Below the pieces are notes generated by a model that did no database searches, was not told where the DNA came from, and was given only the letters and a program-made list of their open reading frames with translations. Made by a program: the position numbers and the translations under genes. A stretch of DNA of 64,000 nucleotides from Nyssa sinensis. Lineage: Eukaryota; Streptophyta; Magnoliopsida; Cornales; Nyssaceae. The stretch lies in the NCBI GenBank assembly GCA_008638375.1, contig CM018051.1:7408418-7472417 (forward strand), in the 5' to 3' direction. This document shows positions 22,735 to 35,101 of the stretch, piece after piece; positions within the stretch are counted from its first letter, which is position 1; the number at the start of each line of letters is the position of its first letter.

Positions 22735-24660
22735 TCAGTATCTTACATTTTGTGTGTGCAGCAGCTCGATGACGGCAGCAACCACTCCCTTTCCCTCAGT
22801 TGAGATGTCCAGGCCAGGTTCCTCAATCTTACTCTTCAGAAGCTTGTCAAGTTCCCCTTGCAATTTCTACAAAATCCCATTACCACATCAATCCATCCTC
22901 TTCCAATCGGTTTCTAACTAGCCTTTTTTAAACCCAACAAACAAAATTATTCAATGAGAGAGACTCTTGAGAGACATTGCCCGTATCAACTCCAACACAT
23001 TCTTTGATGCAGAAAAATGCAGATACCCTCCAAGCATTTCAATGCCTTCTCCAGTTTTGCTTGGAATGAGATTACCGCCAAACATAATTAGAGCATAGTC
23101 TGATGTGTTTGTTGCATCTCGTATGTAAATACCGGAAGTTTTCACCTTTTCACTATAAATCAGGTAAGGAAGAGGGAAAAGATGGACACCGGCATTGACA
23201 GATGCTGGATGGATGTCAAACTTCCCAACTTCTTTAGTGTAGAGTGTTGTCCGCTTTCCTCTTCTTTTGCGCTGCACAACATTTGGGTAGAGCCCAACAC
23301 AAAGGATTGCACATAACATCTCCAAATCATCACTATATTTGTTATAAGCCTGCGCACACATACGTTAGTCTATAAATCATCCGGATCAACTGCCTTTTGG
23401 AAGTTGTCATAGAATCATTCTAGAGCTTAATATCTCAGAATGCAAAACAATGGGGAAAAATCATATTACACGCAATCACAGGGGAAAATGTAGATTGGCC
23501 AGCCCAAACCATGGAGTCAAAAATAAATAAAATTTAGCCAGAAATAAAACAAAATGAAAACTGAAGAGCTTACATTAGCACCCCTGGATTTATCTTCAAA
23601 GCGTATGTGTGATAGTAGATCTGGAAACTGGTTTCTCATATCCCCCTATCATCTGCAAGGTAACCGGTGATAAGAAATTTTCCCAACAGAAGATTCCTTC
23701 CTTCCCGCAACGTTTTGCATCTTTCCAACCTTCAAATGCTTTAAGAAGAGCTATGTGGTCACTGCATCAAAACAGGGTGAAATTTCATACTAGTAACAAA
23801 CTAACGGTCAGCATTGATAAGAAGATTTTGCTAATGCCTCCACAAAGGAGTACTATGGCTTTACAAGTGATCTAACCTACAAGAATCACCAGCAAATGAT
23901 CTTTTTGTTATATTTTTTATAACTTTGAAAGTTTCAAAATTTGTTTTAAATTCTGGTTGATTTTTTATTTTTGTTGCTGATTTTATGATATGTTGGTTGT
24001 TGACTTTTTAATTATTTTATTGCTGATTTTTTGCCACATGTGGATGATTTTGTGAAATATTTTGTTGGTGGAAGATATACAGAATGCCTATAAATAGAGG
24101 CTTATGTATTCTTCTACAATACAACAACAAGAGTTCTTAATCTCTTTAATCCAATCTCTTCCATCCAACTTTTACGTATTTTTCATATTATTTTTGTGTG
24201 GGCAACTTTGATTCTAGATGGTTCATCCTTCTCCTAGTGAGCGTGAACTCTGAGGAGATTAGCTGTGAGCAAAACCTGGGTTGTATCTTGGAGCTGTCTG
24301 TGACCATTAGAACCTTCACGTAAGGAGGCACAACAGCTTTAGGACAGTGATTACACGTCTCACAGGCCAGCTCACTCCAAACTTATTTTTCTGTCATTTA
24401 CGCATGTTGATTTAATTGCTTTATTTTATATGCATGAATTTAAGCTATTTTGTAATTTTATTCCATTGTAATTCTTTTAATTTAGAACTCTTGAATACAG
24501 TAGTTTAATTTTGACTCAACACTTTTTGCAGCATCAACTTCTTCTTTCCTATTTATTGGAAGGCCAAATAGGTCACGATGTGCAAGACCGGAAGCAATTG
24601 TTAAAGTAGGATTAAGGCAATGAAAGATGGAACCCATGAGAAGCATCTTTCCAATATTAA
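22735..24660 (-). pseudogene. DExH-box RNA helicase (DExH3/5, DHX36-like) 3' part, pseudogene
   Basis: The exons encode the C-terminal HA2/OB-fold part of a DHX36-type helicase. They are 24660-24522 continuing at 23905-23877 (NIGKMLLMGSIFHCLNP through SFAGDSC), 23761-23574 (HIALLKAFEGWKDAK through DKSRGAN), 23349-22981 (KYSDDLEMLCAILCVGLYPN, EVGKFDIHPASVNAGVHLF, LIPSKTGEGIEMLGGYLHF) and 22866-22735 (KIEEPGLDISTEGKGVVAAV, ending NVRY). The last two exons read cleanly. Defects: the first exon is split by a 616-bp solo LTR, one extra G in a G-run near 23650 shifts frame, the donor after 22981 is GC (GGGCAATG) instead of GT, and homology stops at 24660 with no acceptor. The DExH catalytic core is absent, so this is a truncated duplicate. 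Confidence 0.88.
23906..24521 (+). mobile_element. Solo LTR inserted in the helicase exon
   Basis: It starts TGTTATATTTTTTATAAC and ends TTTTGACTCAACA, flanked by a perfect CTTTT duplication (23901-23905 and 24522-24526). It contains a TATA-like CCTATAAATAGAGGC at about 24088. Joining the flanks while keeping one CTTTT gives a continuous helicase reading frame (AAK then RSFAGDSC), which fixes the insertion boundaries to the base. Its short length and promoter layout suggest a Ty1/copia LTR. Confidence 0.88.
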
Positions 24661-24699
24661 GTAAAATTAATTCACATTACAGCCCAAAAAAAACCATGG

Positions 24700-27540
24700 G
24701 AATTAGGAGGTAGATAACAGTCATCCAAAGTCGACTCTTCCAAAAAAAAAAGTAAAAGATTTCATATAATATTGGAGTGTTTGAATTTAAAGAAGATGTG
24801 TATTTTTAAGACTCCTATATATATATAAGCTTCTTTTCAAAGACGTCTGTTTTTTTAATTTTGTTAAAAAATGTTTTTTAAGAGACACTTGTTTTCTGCA
24901 CATGAATATGAAAAAAAAAGTTAAAAAATAAAATTTGAATTAAAAAAATGTATGGATAGGATCAAAAACTCCAATGGCAACTTTTTTTTTTGTAAAAATA
25001 AAACTTTAGGTGTAGTGACGGCAAATTTAAAAATTATGTATAAGAGAAAGGTATATGTATTAAAAGTTCGAAATAATGTCCCATCAATTGAACACCATTT
25101 TTTATTTTTGAAATTCAAAGGGGCATTTAAGATTGAGTTATTTTTTTAATGGCATATTTACAAGTCAGTCAAGTGCAGAGTTAATATTAGAAATATGTTA
25201 TTTTATTGATAAAAATAGAAAGAGATCCAAAAAATAAATAAAAATACATCAACTTTTCTTCTTTCATTTTTTCTATTACAAAATTACCTTTTAATAAAAG
25301 ACAAAACTATCATTTCTTTCTCATTCTACACAATTCTTAGGATCTCGCAATTTCAAAACATAGAATCTCTTCATTATCTCTCTCCCTTTCATCTCTATAC
25401 ATATTCTGCAATACCACAACCTGCATGGTCTCTCTACTAACAACCGCCTCCTCAATGACCACAAAACTCTTCCATGGACAGTCCCCTCATAGCCATCACG
25501 ATCCATTGCACCAAGCATTACCTTTCATCACAAAGGGAGTGATGAATCAAATGATGATGGACAATAACTAAATCTGAAGTTAAATCAAGAAAAAACAAAA
25601 TGCGTTTTCAATCGAGTGCAATTCTTTACAATGTTCGAGTGCAGTCTCATATTATAAAAGTTGCACTCGAACTTTGTAAGAGTTGCACTCAATCAAGTGA
25701 ATTAGTTTTAACCTGTTGCAAGACTTTCTCATTGTTAGGTATATAACTTATATCAATCAAAAAACACCTTTCATGTTTATTTACAAACGATTCATCTTCA
25801 AATGCTTCCTCAAGACATTGCATTCCAACTCTATTTCTTTAAAAATGAATATTTATAATTGCATGTATTATTTATAATTGAGGAATTTAGAGATCTGGCG
25901 AAGGTCATTCTTTATCAGTGATATTTAACTTGCACAATGTTGATGTGTCAAAGCAAATTCAATGTTAAATATTCATTAACTTGGTGCAACTCATCTTTGC
26001 ATTGGCAGAATAAGTGCAAGTCTTATAACATTTAATATAACTCATACAACATTGAAACATCTACTTACACAATGAAAAATAAAATAATACAAGATAAGTT
26101 CGGTAATAACATTTGAAATATTAAACAATAGCATATAAGATGAGTTTAATAATAATGTAAATTATGTGTACATACATACATAAATACATATATATATATA
26201 CACACACACACACACATAACTGACTCGTGAATATGTCACAAAAAAAAAACTAAATCATAATTGCCACGGATTCAAAATGAATATCATCACTCACCAATAA
26301 AATCACTAGGACAATGACAAATAGCCACATCCCCCAACCTGAGTAATTACAACATTACCTCTGGACAATTCTCAAAATAACAAATCCTTCCTTATGCTAT
26401 AAAAGCCTTTTTTTTTTTTTTTTTTTTTTCTGTCCATATAGGTGTAACAACGATGTCAATACTAATAATGATTTAACGTAGCAAAATTTGTTTTCAATAA
26501 ATTTTTGGGATAATTGATAATTATACTTGTCTCTCCTGTAACATTTAATAATTAAACAATTTTTTATTATAATTTTTAATATTATACTGAATTTTCCTAT
26601 CAAAATTGTAAAGAAATAAACGTTAATGAAAATTATGAATTTATCTTTTTATTTTTAAAAATAATTATAATAATTTCTTCATGATATTTGATAATTAGAG
26701 TAACATATTATATAATCTTTAAAAATATACGAAGTTCAATATAATATATAATAGTATTTTAGTAATATATAAAAAAGTAATTAAAATCCAAACGTCGTTA
26801 GAGTCTCAATATAACAAAAGAAATGTTAGTGTGATTTTAAAAAACATAAAGCAGGTCCTATAATTATTCTTAAATTTGAATTTGCATGAAAATTCTAACA
26901 CTTTGAACACTATCAAAGCCAGACTCATTGAAACATAATTATATTAAAAACTACAACTCCAAAAATTTAACTCGTCTAGTTGGAAATCTGCCAAACGGGT
27001 TCACAGGAAGTTATTTGCATCCCGTTAAGGTTTGGGATGAAAGTACTTTGCTCTACCTTGATTATATTAAATAAAATAATAAAAAAGTTGTGTGCCATAT
27101 AACTAATGTTTCTAATGATATTTCGTAGTCATCTATTAAAAGTTTATACAAATTTAATAGAATTATATGTTTGAAAAAAATAGTATCATTTTAATTCTCT
27201 ATTAATATGTATATTTGTTTATTTTAATACATATATTATTCTTTTAAAATATGTTAATTATAATTAATTTAATGAAATAAATAAATAAATAAAAATTGAA
27301 ATAAATGAGGAGTCCAATAGACATCTGATTCCGCCTATTTAAATAGATTTGAGAGAAAAAAAAATTTTGAATAGGATTTAGGATGGTTGTCCTTGCTGCT
27401 CTTATTATAGTTGTAATATTTTATCATATATAAGTCATAATTATAATATTTTAAACAAAGAAAATTCATAATTTCTTTGGGGCAGCACAAAAAGATTGAA
27501 AAAAATACTACAGAGAAATTAAATATCAACCAGCAAGAAT
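24700..27540. other. AT-rich intergenic stretch
   Basis: No gene that I can support. It holds TA/CA microsatellites at about 26185-26216, a T-run at 26409-26429, and a small inverted arrangement of AGTTGCACTCGA-type motifs at 25615-25700. Open frames here are low-complexity and short. Confidence 0.5.
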
Positions 27541-27757
27541 CCAAAAGGATACAAACTATAAACAGAGCAAACCGAATCACACGTAGTTACAAGATTACCC
27601 CTGATACTTTTGACGAGCTGACAATTGGCGACCTCTTCAAAATAAGATAAAGAAAATAAAATAAAATAAATTAAAATAGCGCTCTTAATACAAGGAAAAG
27701 CTAGTATGCATCCAGGTGTAAGATAAAAATGATGAGACACATCAATCAACGCCCCTA

Positions 27758-28651
27758 CTAATTCCACGGTCTCAGCGAAAGTATAATGATCAAGATGATC
27801 ACCAACAACAGTATGATACCGTAACAGGTCCACTTCCTGCTGTTGATCTGATACTTCCTGGCCGTTTGTAGCTGTTGGGCCCCACTTCTAACGAACGAGT
27901 TGGCTCTGTTCACCTGGCTCTCAATGTCATCAATCTGCTCGCCCTGGCTCTCAACCAGCACCGCCATGTCCAGGAACACCTGGTGCAGCTCCTTCAGGTT
28001 CCTCTCTATCTCCTTCACCGCATCGTGCCTCTCCTGAATCTCCATAATCGTGTCCAAAACCCTCCCTCTCCCCTGCTCCTGAATCGCCTTCTGCAAAAAG
28101 GTCTCGCTCTCGCCCGTTGAGATCAAGCGATCTATTACAGCTTCGTCGGCGTTCTCGCCGGTCACCGTGTAGTACCGTCTCTGCACGGTTTCGCGGTACT
28201 CGGTAGCAATCTTTTGGCGAAGACTGTTGAATGAATTCATCGAGTCTTGTAGTTTTTTACGAAGGCCGTTGACGATGGATGTTCTCGTCCGGTCCGACGA
28301 GCTCCCCGGGCCGCAGCCTGGGAGGCTGCGATTGGAGGCGTTGGAGCGGTCAAGAGCCTCCAGGCGGACCTTGATGACCTTCGCCTTGTTGACAGACGAA
28401 GCGACGTCGTTGTCCATGCGTGATCGGAGGTCCTTGATGGACTTGGCGTTGTGGAGCGTCTTGCTTTGCTCGTGTGCGGTTTGGAGGTTGTTGCAGAGGG
28501 TTTCGAGGTCTCTGAGCTCGTCTTTGACCGCCTCGACGTCTTCGAAGAACCTGTCGAGGTTGACACCGCCGGAAGGTGAATTTGTCATCTGGACATTGCC
28601 GGGAGAATGGTGGTCTTCTCGAGAGAAGGAGCCGGAGAAGAGATCGTTCAT
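27758..28651 (-). CDS. Plasma-membrane syntaxin (Qa-SNARE), SYP121/SYP122-like
   Basis: Qa-SNAREs of the SYP12 group drive vesicle fusion at the plasma membrane, in traffic and cell-wall defence. This single-exon frame gives 297 residues. It begins [10 protein letters not shown], has the Habc bundle (about 30-155) with [10 protein letters not shown] and [14 protein letters not shown], a linker [10 protein letters not shown], and a SNARE helix (about 200-262) with [18 protein letters not shown] and [13 protein letters not shown]. The zero-layer glutamine is Q236 in VLVESQGEQ, and a C-terminal anchor lies at about 275-293. It ends RPWN, lacking the Ser/Gly/Pro-rich tail of about 40-50 residues that I recall in Arabidopsis SYP121 and SYP122. 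No frameshifts are seen and the ATG matches the family start. Upstream (28700-28790) is a CT-rich leader read on the minus strand. Confidence 0.95.
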   Translation of the reverse strand: MNDLFSGSFSREDHHSPGNVQMTNSPSGGVNLDRFFEDVEAVKDELRDLETLCNNLQTAHEQSKTLHNAKSIKDLRSRMDNDVASSVNKAKVIKVRLEALDRSNASNRSLPGCGPGSSSDRTRTSIVNGLRKKLQDSMNSFNSLRQKIATEYRETVQRRYYTVTGENADEAVIDRLISTGESETFLQKAIQEQGRGRVLDTIMEIQERHDAVKEIERNLKELHQVFLDMAVLVESQGEQIDDIESQVNRANSFVRSGAQQLQTARKYQINSRKWTCYGIILLLVIILIIILSLRPWN

Positions 28652-28789
28652 TTTCAGGTGTTCGGAGTGGAACCGGAGCTGATCAAGTCGGTTGATGTTT
28701 TGAGGTAAGTATGTATGGAGGTACTATAAATTTTATTTTATGGAAAACTGTTTGAATAAGCAGAGAGAGAGAGAGAAGAGAGAATGGAA

Positions 28790-29279
28790 AGTTGAAACCG
28801 CGGGAGGGTTTCCTGAATGGCTGCCGAATTGGGTTAGACTCGTCAAATATGCACCCCTCGCCGGTTCAATTCAACTGCCCACATCTCTTTCTATCTAGAC
28901 TCCGAGCTTGGAAAAATGTTGAAATAGTACAATTACGTGTTCATGTATTTTTTGTAATAATATATTGTTATTTTTTATAAGAAAATATAATAAATTATTA
29001 TTAAAAAATAAGTGATGTATATTTTATGAAATTTATGATAATTATATTAAATTTTTTTAAAATTATATTAACTTTTTTTTATTTTATAAAATAATAAACT
29101 GTTATTTCTCAAACTTGAAGAGACCGGAGAGAACAAGTAAACTGATGTTGATGGGTGACATGGAAGGGAGAGTGGAGATATATGATATATCTTAGAAAGA
29201 GGGAGAGAAAGAGACAAAATGTATGGAAGTTGGAATTGGTCTTAGCTCTTACTGAATTTTTAAGGAAATATGTTAAGTT

Positions 29280-29310
<31 letters not shown>

Positions 29311-30890
29311 AGCGGGACAAGACTTTAGAAGTAGACCTTTTCATTCCTACTTAAATACATAATAAATTTGTAGGAAACTGATGTCTTACTAGAAGTCCCA
29401 ATAAAAAAAAAAAAAAAAATTCCTTTAACAATTCAAAGCAGAGAACAGAATTAGTTTTTCTATATTGTGGGCCCATATATATATATAATGTATGTATGAT
29501 GTGGTTATAAGATGCATGTCTTCGCATTTAGTCCACATGGTATATAGCTGTTTGTAGTTTAAAAAGTGGATTTGAATATTCTGAAAATCGTTTTAACAGT
29601 GGTGCAGAGAAATTCTTTCCAGTCCTGTGAAGACGCATCCAGATGAGGTAAAAAATAAAAAAAAGGAAATTGTTTCTAAACTATCTTACTTTAATGGATA
29701 AAGTGAGATATAACCATAATTAAAAATTACTTCTTTCCGGATTTATTAAAAAACAGTACTCGTCTTCAAATCAAGTAAAAAAAATTTAAAATTTATTGCA
29801 TATATAATAATTATGTATATCACGTGATTATTTAATTTTAATTAAAAATTAAAAAAACATATATATATTTAATAAATATGTATATATTTTTATATGTGAT
29901 AGATTGTGCTTTAGAGAGGTACCCAAATAGTAAAAAATTTCTCTTACTTAATTTGAAACTAAATATTATTCTTTTTGAAATTAGGTTCCATCAATTTTTT
30001 TTTTTTATAATTTTAAAGATGAGTAATAATATTATATATTTTAAATTTTGATGCCAAAAATTATATTTCATGACAATGATTAAATTAAAAATTATAAAAA
30101 AAGTTTATGTAACAAGGACAAATAATCTCCCCCACTCCCACCAAGAAGTGTATGCAAGGATTCAAATCCAATCTATTATAAAAAGAAAAGGAAAAAAAAA
30201 AGAGAGAAAAATATAGGTAATTTTTATCCTTAAAAACTACATAAAGCCTTACTAAACCCATCTGTGGTGATAGCAACAGATCAGAGTGTTGAAGGGAGTT
30301 TGGAATTCTTCTACTATTTGGTTAAAGTAAATCTGACCAGTTAAGTCCATGCCAGATTCAATAAATTTTAGTTAGGGTCAATTTATAAGCATTAAAATTT
30401 AAAAGATTTATATAAATATTAAAAAAAAAAATTTAGGAAGTGACATCTTATTTCGTTAATTTTTTTTAATAAAATTAATGATAAAAAAATACAATATTTA
30501 AATTTTAAAAAAAAAGTTTAAGAGGATTCATATGAATATATAAAATGAAAATATTCATATGAAATCTTTTTTTTTTAAGGTCCCTTGAACATACTTGACA
30601 GAGAATCACTAGAAGGCAGCAAAACCAAAAATTAAAGCTAGTCCATTTGATCATCATAAGAAGAAGAATAAACATTATTCTTTCATCTTCAGGAATTTTT
30701 CCAAACTTGAAGCCTTCAAATCTAACATCAGTATCGTTTTTCCTTACAAAGAAGAAAGGAATATGTATATGATTGAACGAGAAGATTAATAGCCATCGCT
30801 AAAAGAAATTAAATGACAAAGAAGCAACGTCGACTCTATACAATTAGAGACCTAAAGTAATAAAGTAACAACTTTAAATGAAATCCTTTT
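28790..30890. other. AT-rich intergenic stretch
   Basis: No gene recognised. It contains a TA/TG microsatellite at about 29280-29311, an A-run at 29403-29420 and many A/T homopolymers. It ends at the visible terminus of the CACTA element. Confidence 0.5.
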
Positions 30891-30896
30891 TACTAT

Positions 30897-31370
30897 CACT
30901 ATAGGAGAAGACACTATAAGCGATGCGCAAGTGCATCGCTAATAATAGTCACATGCGTCGCTAAAACTCTTTAACGACACACGAATGGGTGTTGCTACAG
31001 GCATCGCGAAAGGTCATGTCACCAATAATATTAATGACGCACAAACCTCTATGCGTCGCTAAAGGTAACTGTTAACGGCGTACAAATAGTGTCACTAATA
31101 ATCGAGAATGGACGTTGCTAATACTATGCATAGGCACATTGTGCATCGCTAAAGGTTACCATTAACGACACACAAAGAGCGTCGTTAATGTTAACCTTTA
31201 ACGACAGCCAACATGCGTCGCAAATTGTATATTTATCTAACCTTTAACGACGCTTGTTGTGCATCCCTAATAGTGTATTACCAATATTTAACGATGAATG
31301 TGAAACATCGCTATAAATTGATTTCTTAGCTTTTAACAACACCTTTTGTGCGTTGCTAAAATTTTTTTTT
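30897..31370. repeat. CACTA (En/Spm) terminus with subterminal repeats
   Basis: The segment opens CACTATAGGAGAAG, a CACTA-type end. It then carries about a dozen degenerate copies, in both orientations, of a motif like TTAACGACGCACAA...TGCGTCGCTAAA up to about 31360. Dense short subterminal repeats of this kind bind the element-encoded protein in En/Spm elements. The partner terminus was not found in 35.1-37.3 kb, so the other end is truncated, very diverged or missed. Confidence 0.7.
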
Positions 31371-31789
31371 TTACCTGAATTATTTGTTTTATTTGTTGTT
31401 TTATTCCTGTTTAAACCTATATCAATCATCCTAATATACAATAAAATCCAAACATTCTGAAATGAGCATATTAAAAAAGAAAAATACATTCATATATATA
31501 TATATTATACTAATTAATTACTTATATTTGTAAAAGTACAATTTAACAATAAATACAAAAATAAAAAATTGTCTCAAAAAATGTAACTACATATGTCCAT
31601 GAAAAGAAAAAAAAATAGATAAAAATAATAAGTCCCTGATGCAAGACATAAAGACAGCGGCGCAATAATTCTGATTAATCTGAAATAAAGATCAAATGAT
31701 ATGTATTAGAACACTTATTCAATATATATGAACATAGAATGTGAATAGTTTTTTTTTTTTGCATGCATAAATAGTAAAAATGACATAAA

Positions 31790-33295
31790 GTAGCATAAGT
31801 TGCAAACCACTAATTCGAACTAATTGCCGTAAGTTTGTGATAGTCTATTTTGTCATTTGTGAGGTGTGTGATGGAGTTTCGGGATAGTTAGGCCGATATT
31901 TGACATTTTAGTCCGTCAAAATCACAAAAACAAATATTTTCGGAGCAAAAACTTGCATAAGTTTCAAACTGGGCATCCGAATCGAGTGCCGTAAGTTCGT
32001 GCAAGTTTATTTTATCATTTGTAAGGTGAGTGATGGAGTTTCAGGGTCGGTAGGCCGATATCCAATGTTTTGGTTTGTCAAAACCCCCAAATGGGCATTT
32101 TTGGACCTGAAACTTGCAAAAGTTTCAAACTGGGCATTCGAACTGAGTGTTGTAAGTTCGCCCAAGTCTATTTTATCATTTGTGAGGTGTGTGATTGGGT
32201 TTCGGAGTAGTTAGGCCAATATCTGATGTTTTGGTCTATCAAAACCCCAAAAAGAGGGTTTTTAGAGCGAAAAGTTGCATAAGTTTGAAACCGTGATCTG
32301 AATCGAGTGCCGTAAGTTCGTGCAAGTCTATTTTATCATTTGTGAGGTGGGTGATGGGGTTTCGGGGTCGGTAGGCTGATATCCGATGTTTTGGTCTGTC
32401 AAAACCCCCAAATGGGTCTTTTTAGAGCTGAAACTTGCAAAAGTTTCAAACTGAACATTCGAGTCGAGGGCCATAAGTTTGTGCAAGTCTATTTTATCAT
32501 TTGTGAGGTGTGTGATAAAGTTTCGAGGTAGTTAGGTCGATATCTGGTGTTTTGGTCTGTCAAAACCCTAAAAAGAGGTTTTTTAGAACGAAAAAATTGT
32601 ATAAGTTTGAAACTAATGATCCGAACCCAGTGTTGTAAGTTCGTGCAAGTCTATTTTATCATTTGTGAGAAGGTGATGGGGTTTCGGGGTCAGTAGGCCG
32701 ATATTCGATGTTTTGGTATGTCAAAACCCTCAAATGTGTCTTTTTGGAGTTAAAACTTGCAAAAATTTCAAATCAGGCATACAAATCGAGTGCTGTAAGT
32801 TCTTGCAAGTCTATTTTATCATTTTTGAGGTGAGTGATGGGGTTTCGGGGTCGGTAGGCCGATATCTGGTGTTTGGTCCGTCAAAACTCCCAAATGGGCT
32901 TTTTAGAGCTGAAACTTGCAAAAGTTTCAAACTGGGCATCCGAACCGAGTGCCGTAAGTTCGTGCAAGTCTATTTTATCATTTGTGAGATGAGTGACGAG
33001 GGTTTCGGGATCGGTAGGCTGATATCCGGTGTTTTGGTCCGTCAAAACCCCCAAATGGGTTTTTTTGAGCTGAAACTTGCAAAAGTTTCAAACCTTGGCA
33101 TCCGAACCGAGTGCCGTAAGTTCTTGCAAGTTTATTTTATCATTTGTGAGGTGTGTGATGGGATTTCGGGGTTGATAGTCCGATATCTAGCATTTTGGTA
33201 TGTGAAAACCCCAAAATGGGCCTTTTTAGAATGTGCAAATTTATTTTCATATGTGAAGTGTATCATGCGGTTTCTAAGACGTTAGGCTGAAATCC
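31790..33295. repeat. Tandem array, about nine copies of a 162-bp unit
   Basis: Landmarks such as TTTATCATTTGTGAGGTG recur at about 31847, 32009, 32171, 32331, 32491, 32655, 32815, 32974 and 33136, a spacing of 159-164. Each unit also carries GCCGTAAGTTCGTGCAAGTC, TTTCGGGGTCGGTAGGCCG and GTCAAAACCCCCAAATGGG. Copies differ by roughly 5-15 percent. The period equals 54 codons, which lets a frame stay open across several units (32713-33285, 190 codons). The array lies inside the CACTA element, downstream of its gene. Confidence 0.88.
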
Positions 33296-33385
33296 TTTTT
33301 TTTTTACGTAACATTTTTTATAAATAATAAATACACCAAAGTAATTAATTTTAAAAACTTACCAAGGTTGAACAGAGCCTCCCTG

Positions 33386-33745
33386 CTAGCTGAGGACCGT
33401 CTGTATAAGAGCATCTAGTTCGGTATGGCGAGCCTCGAGCTCTATTATCCTTTGCTTCAGCTCTGCCTTCTGTCTCTCAGTTGTCTCAGCTCTCTGGGTG
33501 GCTTCGTGAAACCTAACATCGCTCTTAACAGTAGAAGACAATGTTGTTGGCTCCATCCCACTCCCTAAGCCACGCACATATCTGCGCCTCTTGCCCAGAA
33601 CAGTCTCTCGTATCTGGTCATCGGTCGGCGGATCCTGACCCTCAGGGGTCGGCGAAGCACGCAGCTGGACCATCTCCTTCTATAAAAACATAAATATATG
33701 TTACTACTTTTATAACTTTATATTAATATTAAATTAGTAATACTG

Positions 33746-33785
<40 letters not shown>

Positions 33786-35101
33786 CTTACATAAAGTCGC
33801 TGGCCCAGTCCAACCCTTCTCGGGGTTGTAGTGCGTTCTGTGCCACAAATCAATAGGGCTGGGTGGTGCACCGGTCTCCTGGTCTTGCTGGAGCAAATAA
33901 ATAGTAGCTTGTGAAGATTGATTTCATGAATAAATTATACAATAAGAACTTGATACATTTATTAACTTACCATCTCATACATATACCTAACAAAAGAATG
34001 TGATCCACCACAATGGGTCACCTTTTGCTTGCTTCTGCTCTTGCTATTTTTCTTACTAAGTTCCTACACTTGGCCAAAACAAAAAAAGTTAGTATAAATG
34101 ACAATGATTTATCATACAACAAAAGTAATTTTGATAATTTTTACCTGGAATGCATTACTAGCGAATCGGTCGCATAGTAACATCCAATCCTCCACCGTCA
34201 CCCCCCTATAGGGTCTGTCGCGAGGCTCTCTACCGGCTGCCACCTCTGCCTCGTAGTGCATGTGGAGCCTGTGTCGATAATCCCTGAAACGGACTCCCAA
34301 GTAACGGTCCACTGCCTTCATGACGTGAGGCAGGTGAAGATCGATGTCAAACTTCTTCTGTAAAACATGTCATTGTCAAAATATTACGGCATTACAAGTA
34401 AGTTTAAAATTAGTTGAATACAATAATAAAAGACATACCAAGATATACGCATGAATATCCCGTCGCTCCTCGTCAGTGACGAGACTCCAATTACTAATAT
34501 GGAGTGGGGCGCGTAGTAGGCAAATGATGCCGACCTCAGTGGTGAACTGCTGTGCCCACCCACCAACGAGTTTCAGTAAGCCCGGAGGTAGCTCAATCCG
34601 AAGTCGCAAGCCCCCTGCTGCCTCCATCTGAACCTGCAAACTCCAGGTTCTTCGACCTACCACGCCCTCGTCTGGAGGTGGTGGCCGAAACTTTAAAAAA
34701 AAATTAAATCGAAAACAATTAGTACCATATTTATATAATCATTAATAAAAAGGGGAACTATGCATACCATCAACGGCAGGATCGGTCGACCCTGCACAGG
34801 AAGGGGAAGGTGTTCCACCTAAGTCATCATCGTCGTCTTCTTCATCCTCAAATACCACTCGTACGTCACGGTGTTCCCCATGAAATTCCCAACACGTATA
34901 CCTCTTGTCCATCCCGTGTAGGAATAGGTGATCTTTGGTCTCATCTATGTGCATATAATCCCTATTATTGCACCTCCTACATGAATATCTTATCCTCTTT
35001 CTCCCATCTGCAGATGCACGAGCAAACTCAATAAAATCTTTAATTCCCTTCACATACCCTGGCAAATGCCTACCCCTCAAGTCCATCCAACTCTTATTCA
35101 T
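33386..35101 (-). CDS. CACTA element protein: transposase-associated domain plus Transposase_24-like region
   Basis: Six exons are proposed: 35101-34768 or slightly shorter, 34690-34439, 34357-34145, 34063-33971, 33887-33791, 33679-33386. Exon 1 encodes a transposase-associated domain: NKSWMDLRGRHLPGYVKGI, CRRCNNRDYMHIDETKDHLF, then YTCWEFHGE and an acidic run. Exons 2-6 match the plant En/Spm Transposase_24 pattern: EERRDIHAYIL, KKFDIDLHLPHVMKAV, LGVRFRDYRHRLHMHY, THCGGSHSFVR, WHRTHYNPEKGW, VLGKRRRYVRGLGSG, then a coiled coil of about 45 residues before the stop. Exons 2, 3 and 4 join in frame at good GT-AG sites. Junction 1/2 needs a weak GTTGAT donor to keep frame, and junction 5/6 is off by one base, so the gene may be slightly decayed. 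No TNPD-type (DDE) transposase was seen. Its role is inferred to be DNA binding or accessory. Confidence 0.75.
33739..33782. repeat. TA microsatellite in the last intron of the CACTA gene
   Basis: About twenty TA dinucleotides in uninterrupted series, within the 111-bp intron between exons 5 and 6. Confidence 0.9.

Noticed and set aside
28227..28682. 151-codon frame on the plus strand
   Set aside because: It is the antisense shadow of the GC-richer syntaxin coding region.
32713..33285. 190-codon open frame as a gene
   Set aside because: It lies entirely within the tandem array and stays open only because the period is a multiple of three. No motif or start context supports it.
31790..33295. 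CRISPR-like regular repeat array
   Set aside because: Whole 162-bp units are repeated end to end, with no unique spacers, in a plant nuclear context. It is an ordinary tandem array.
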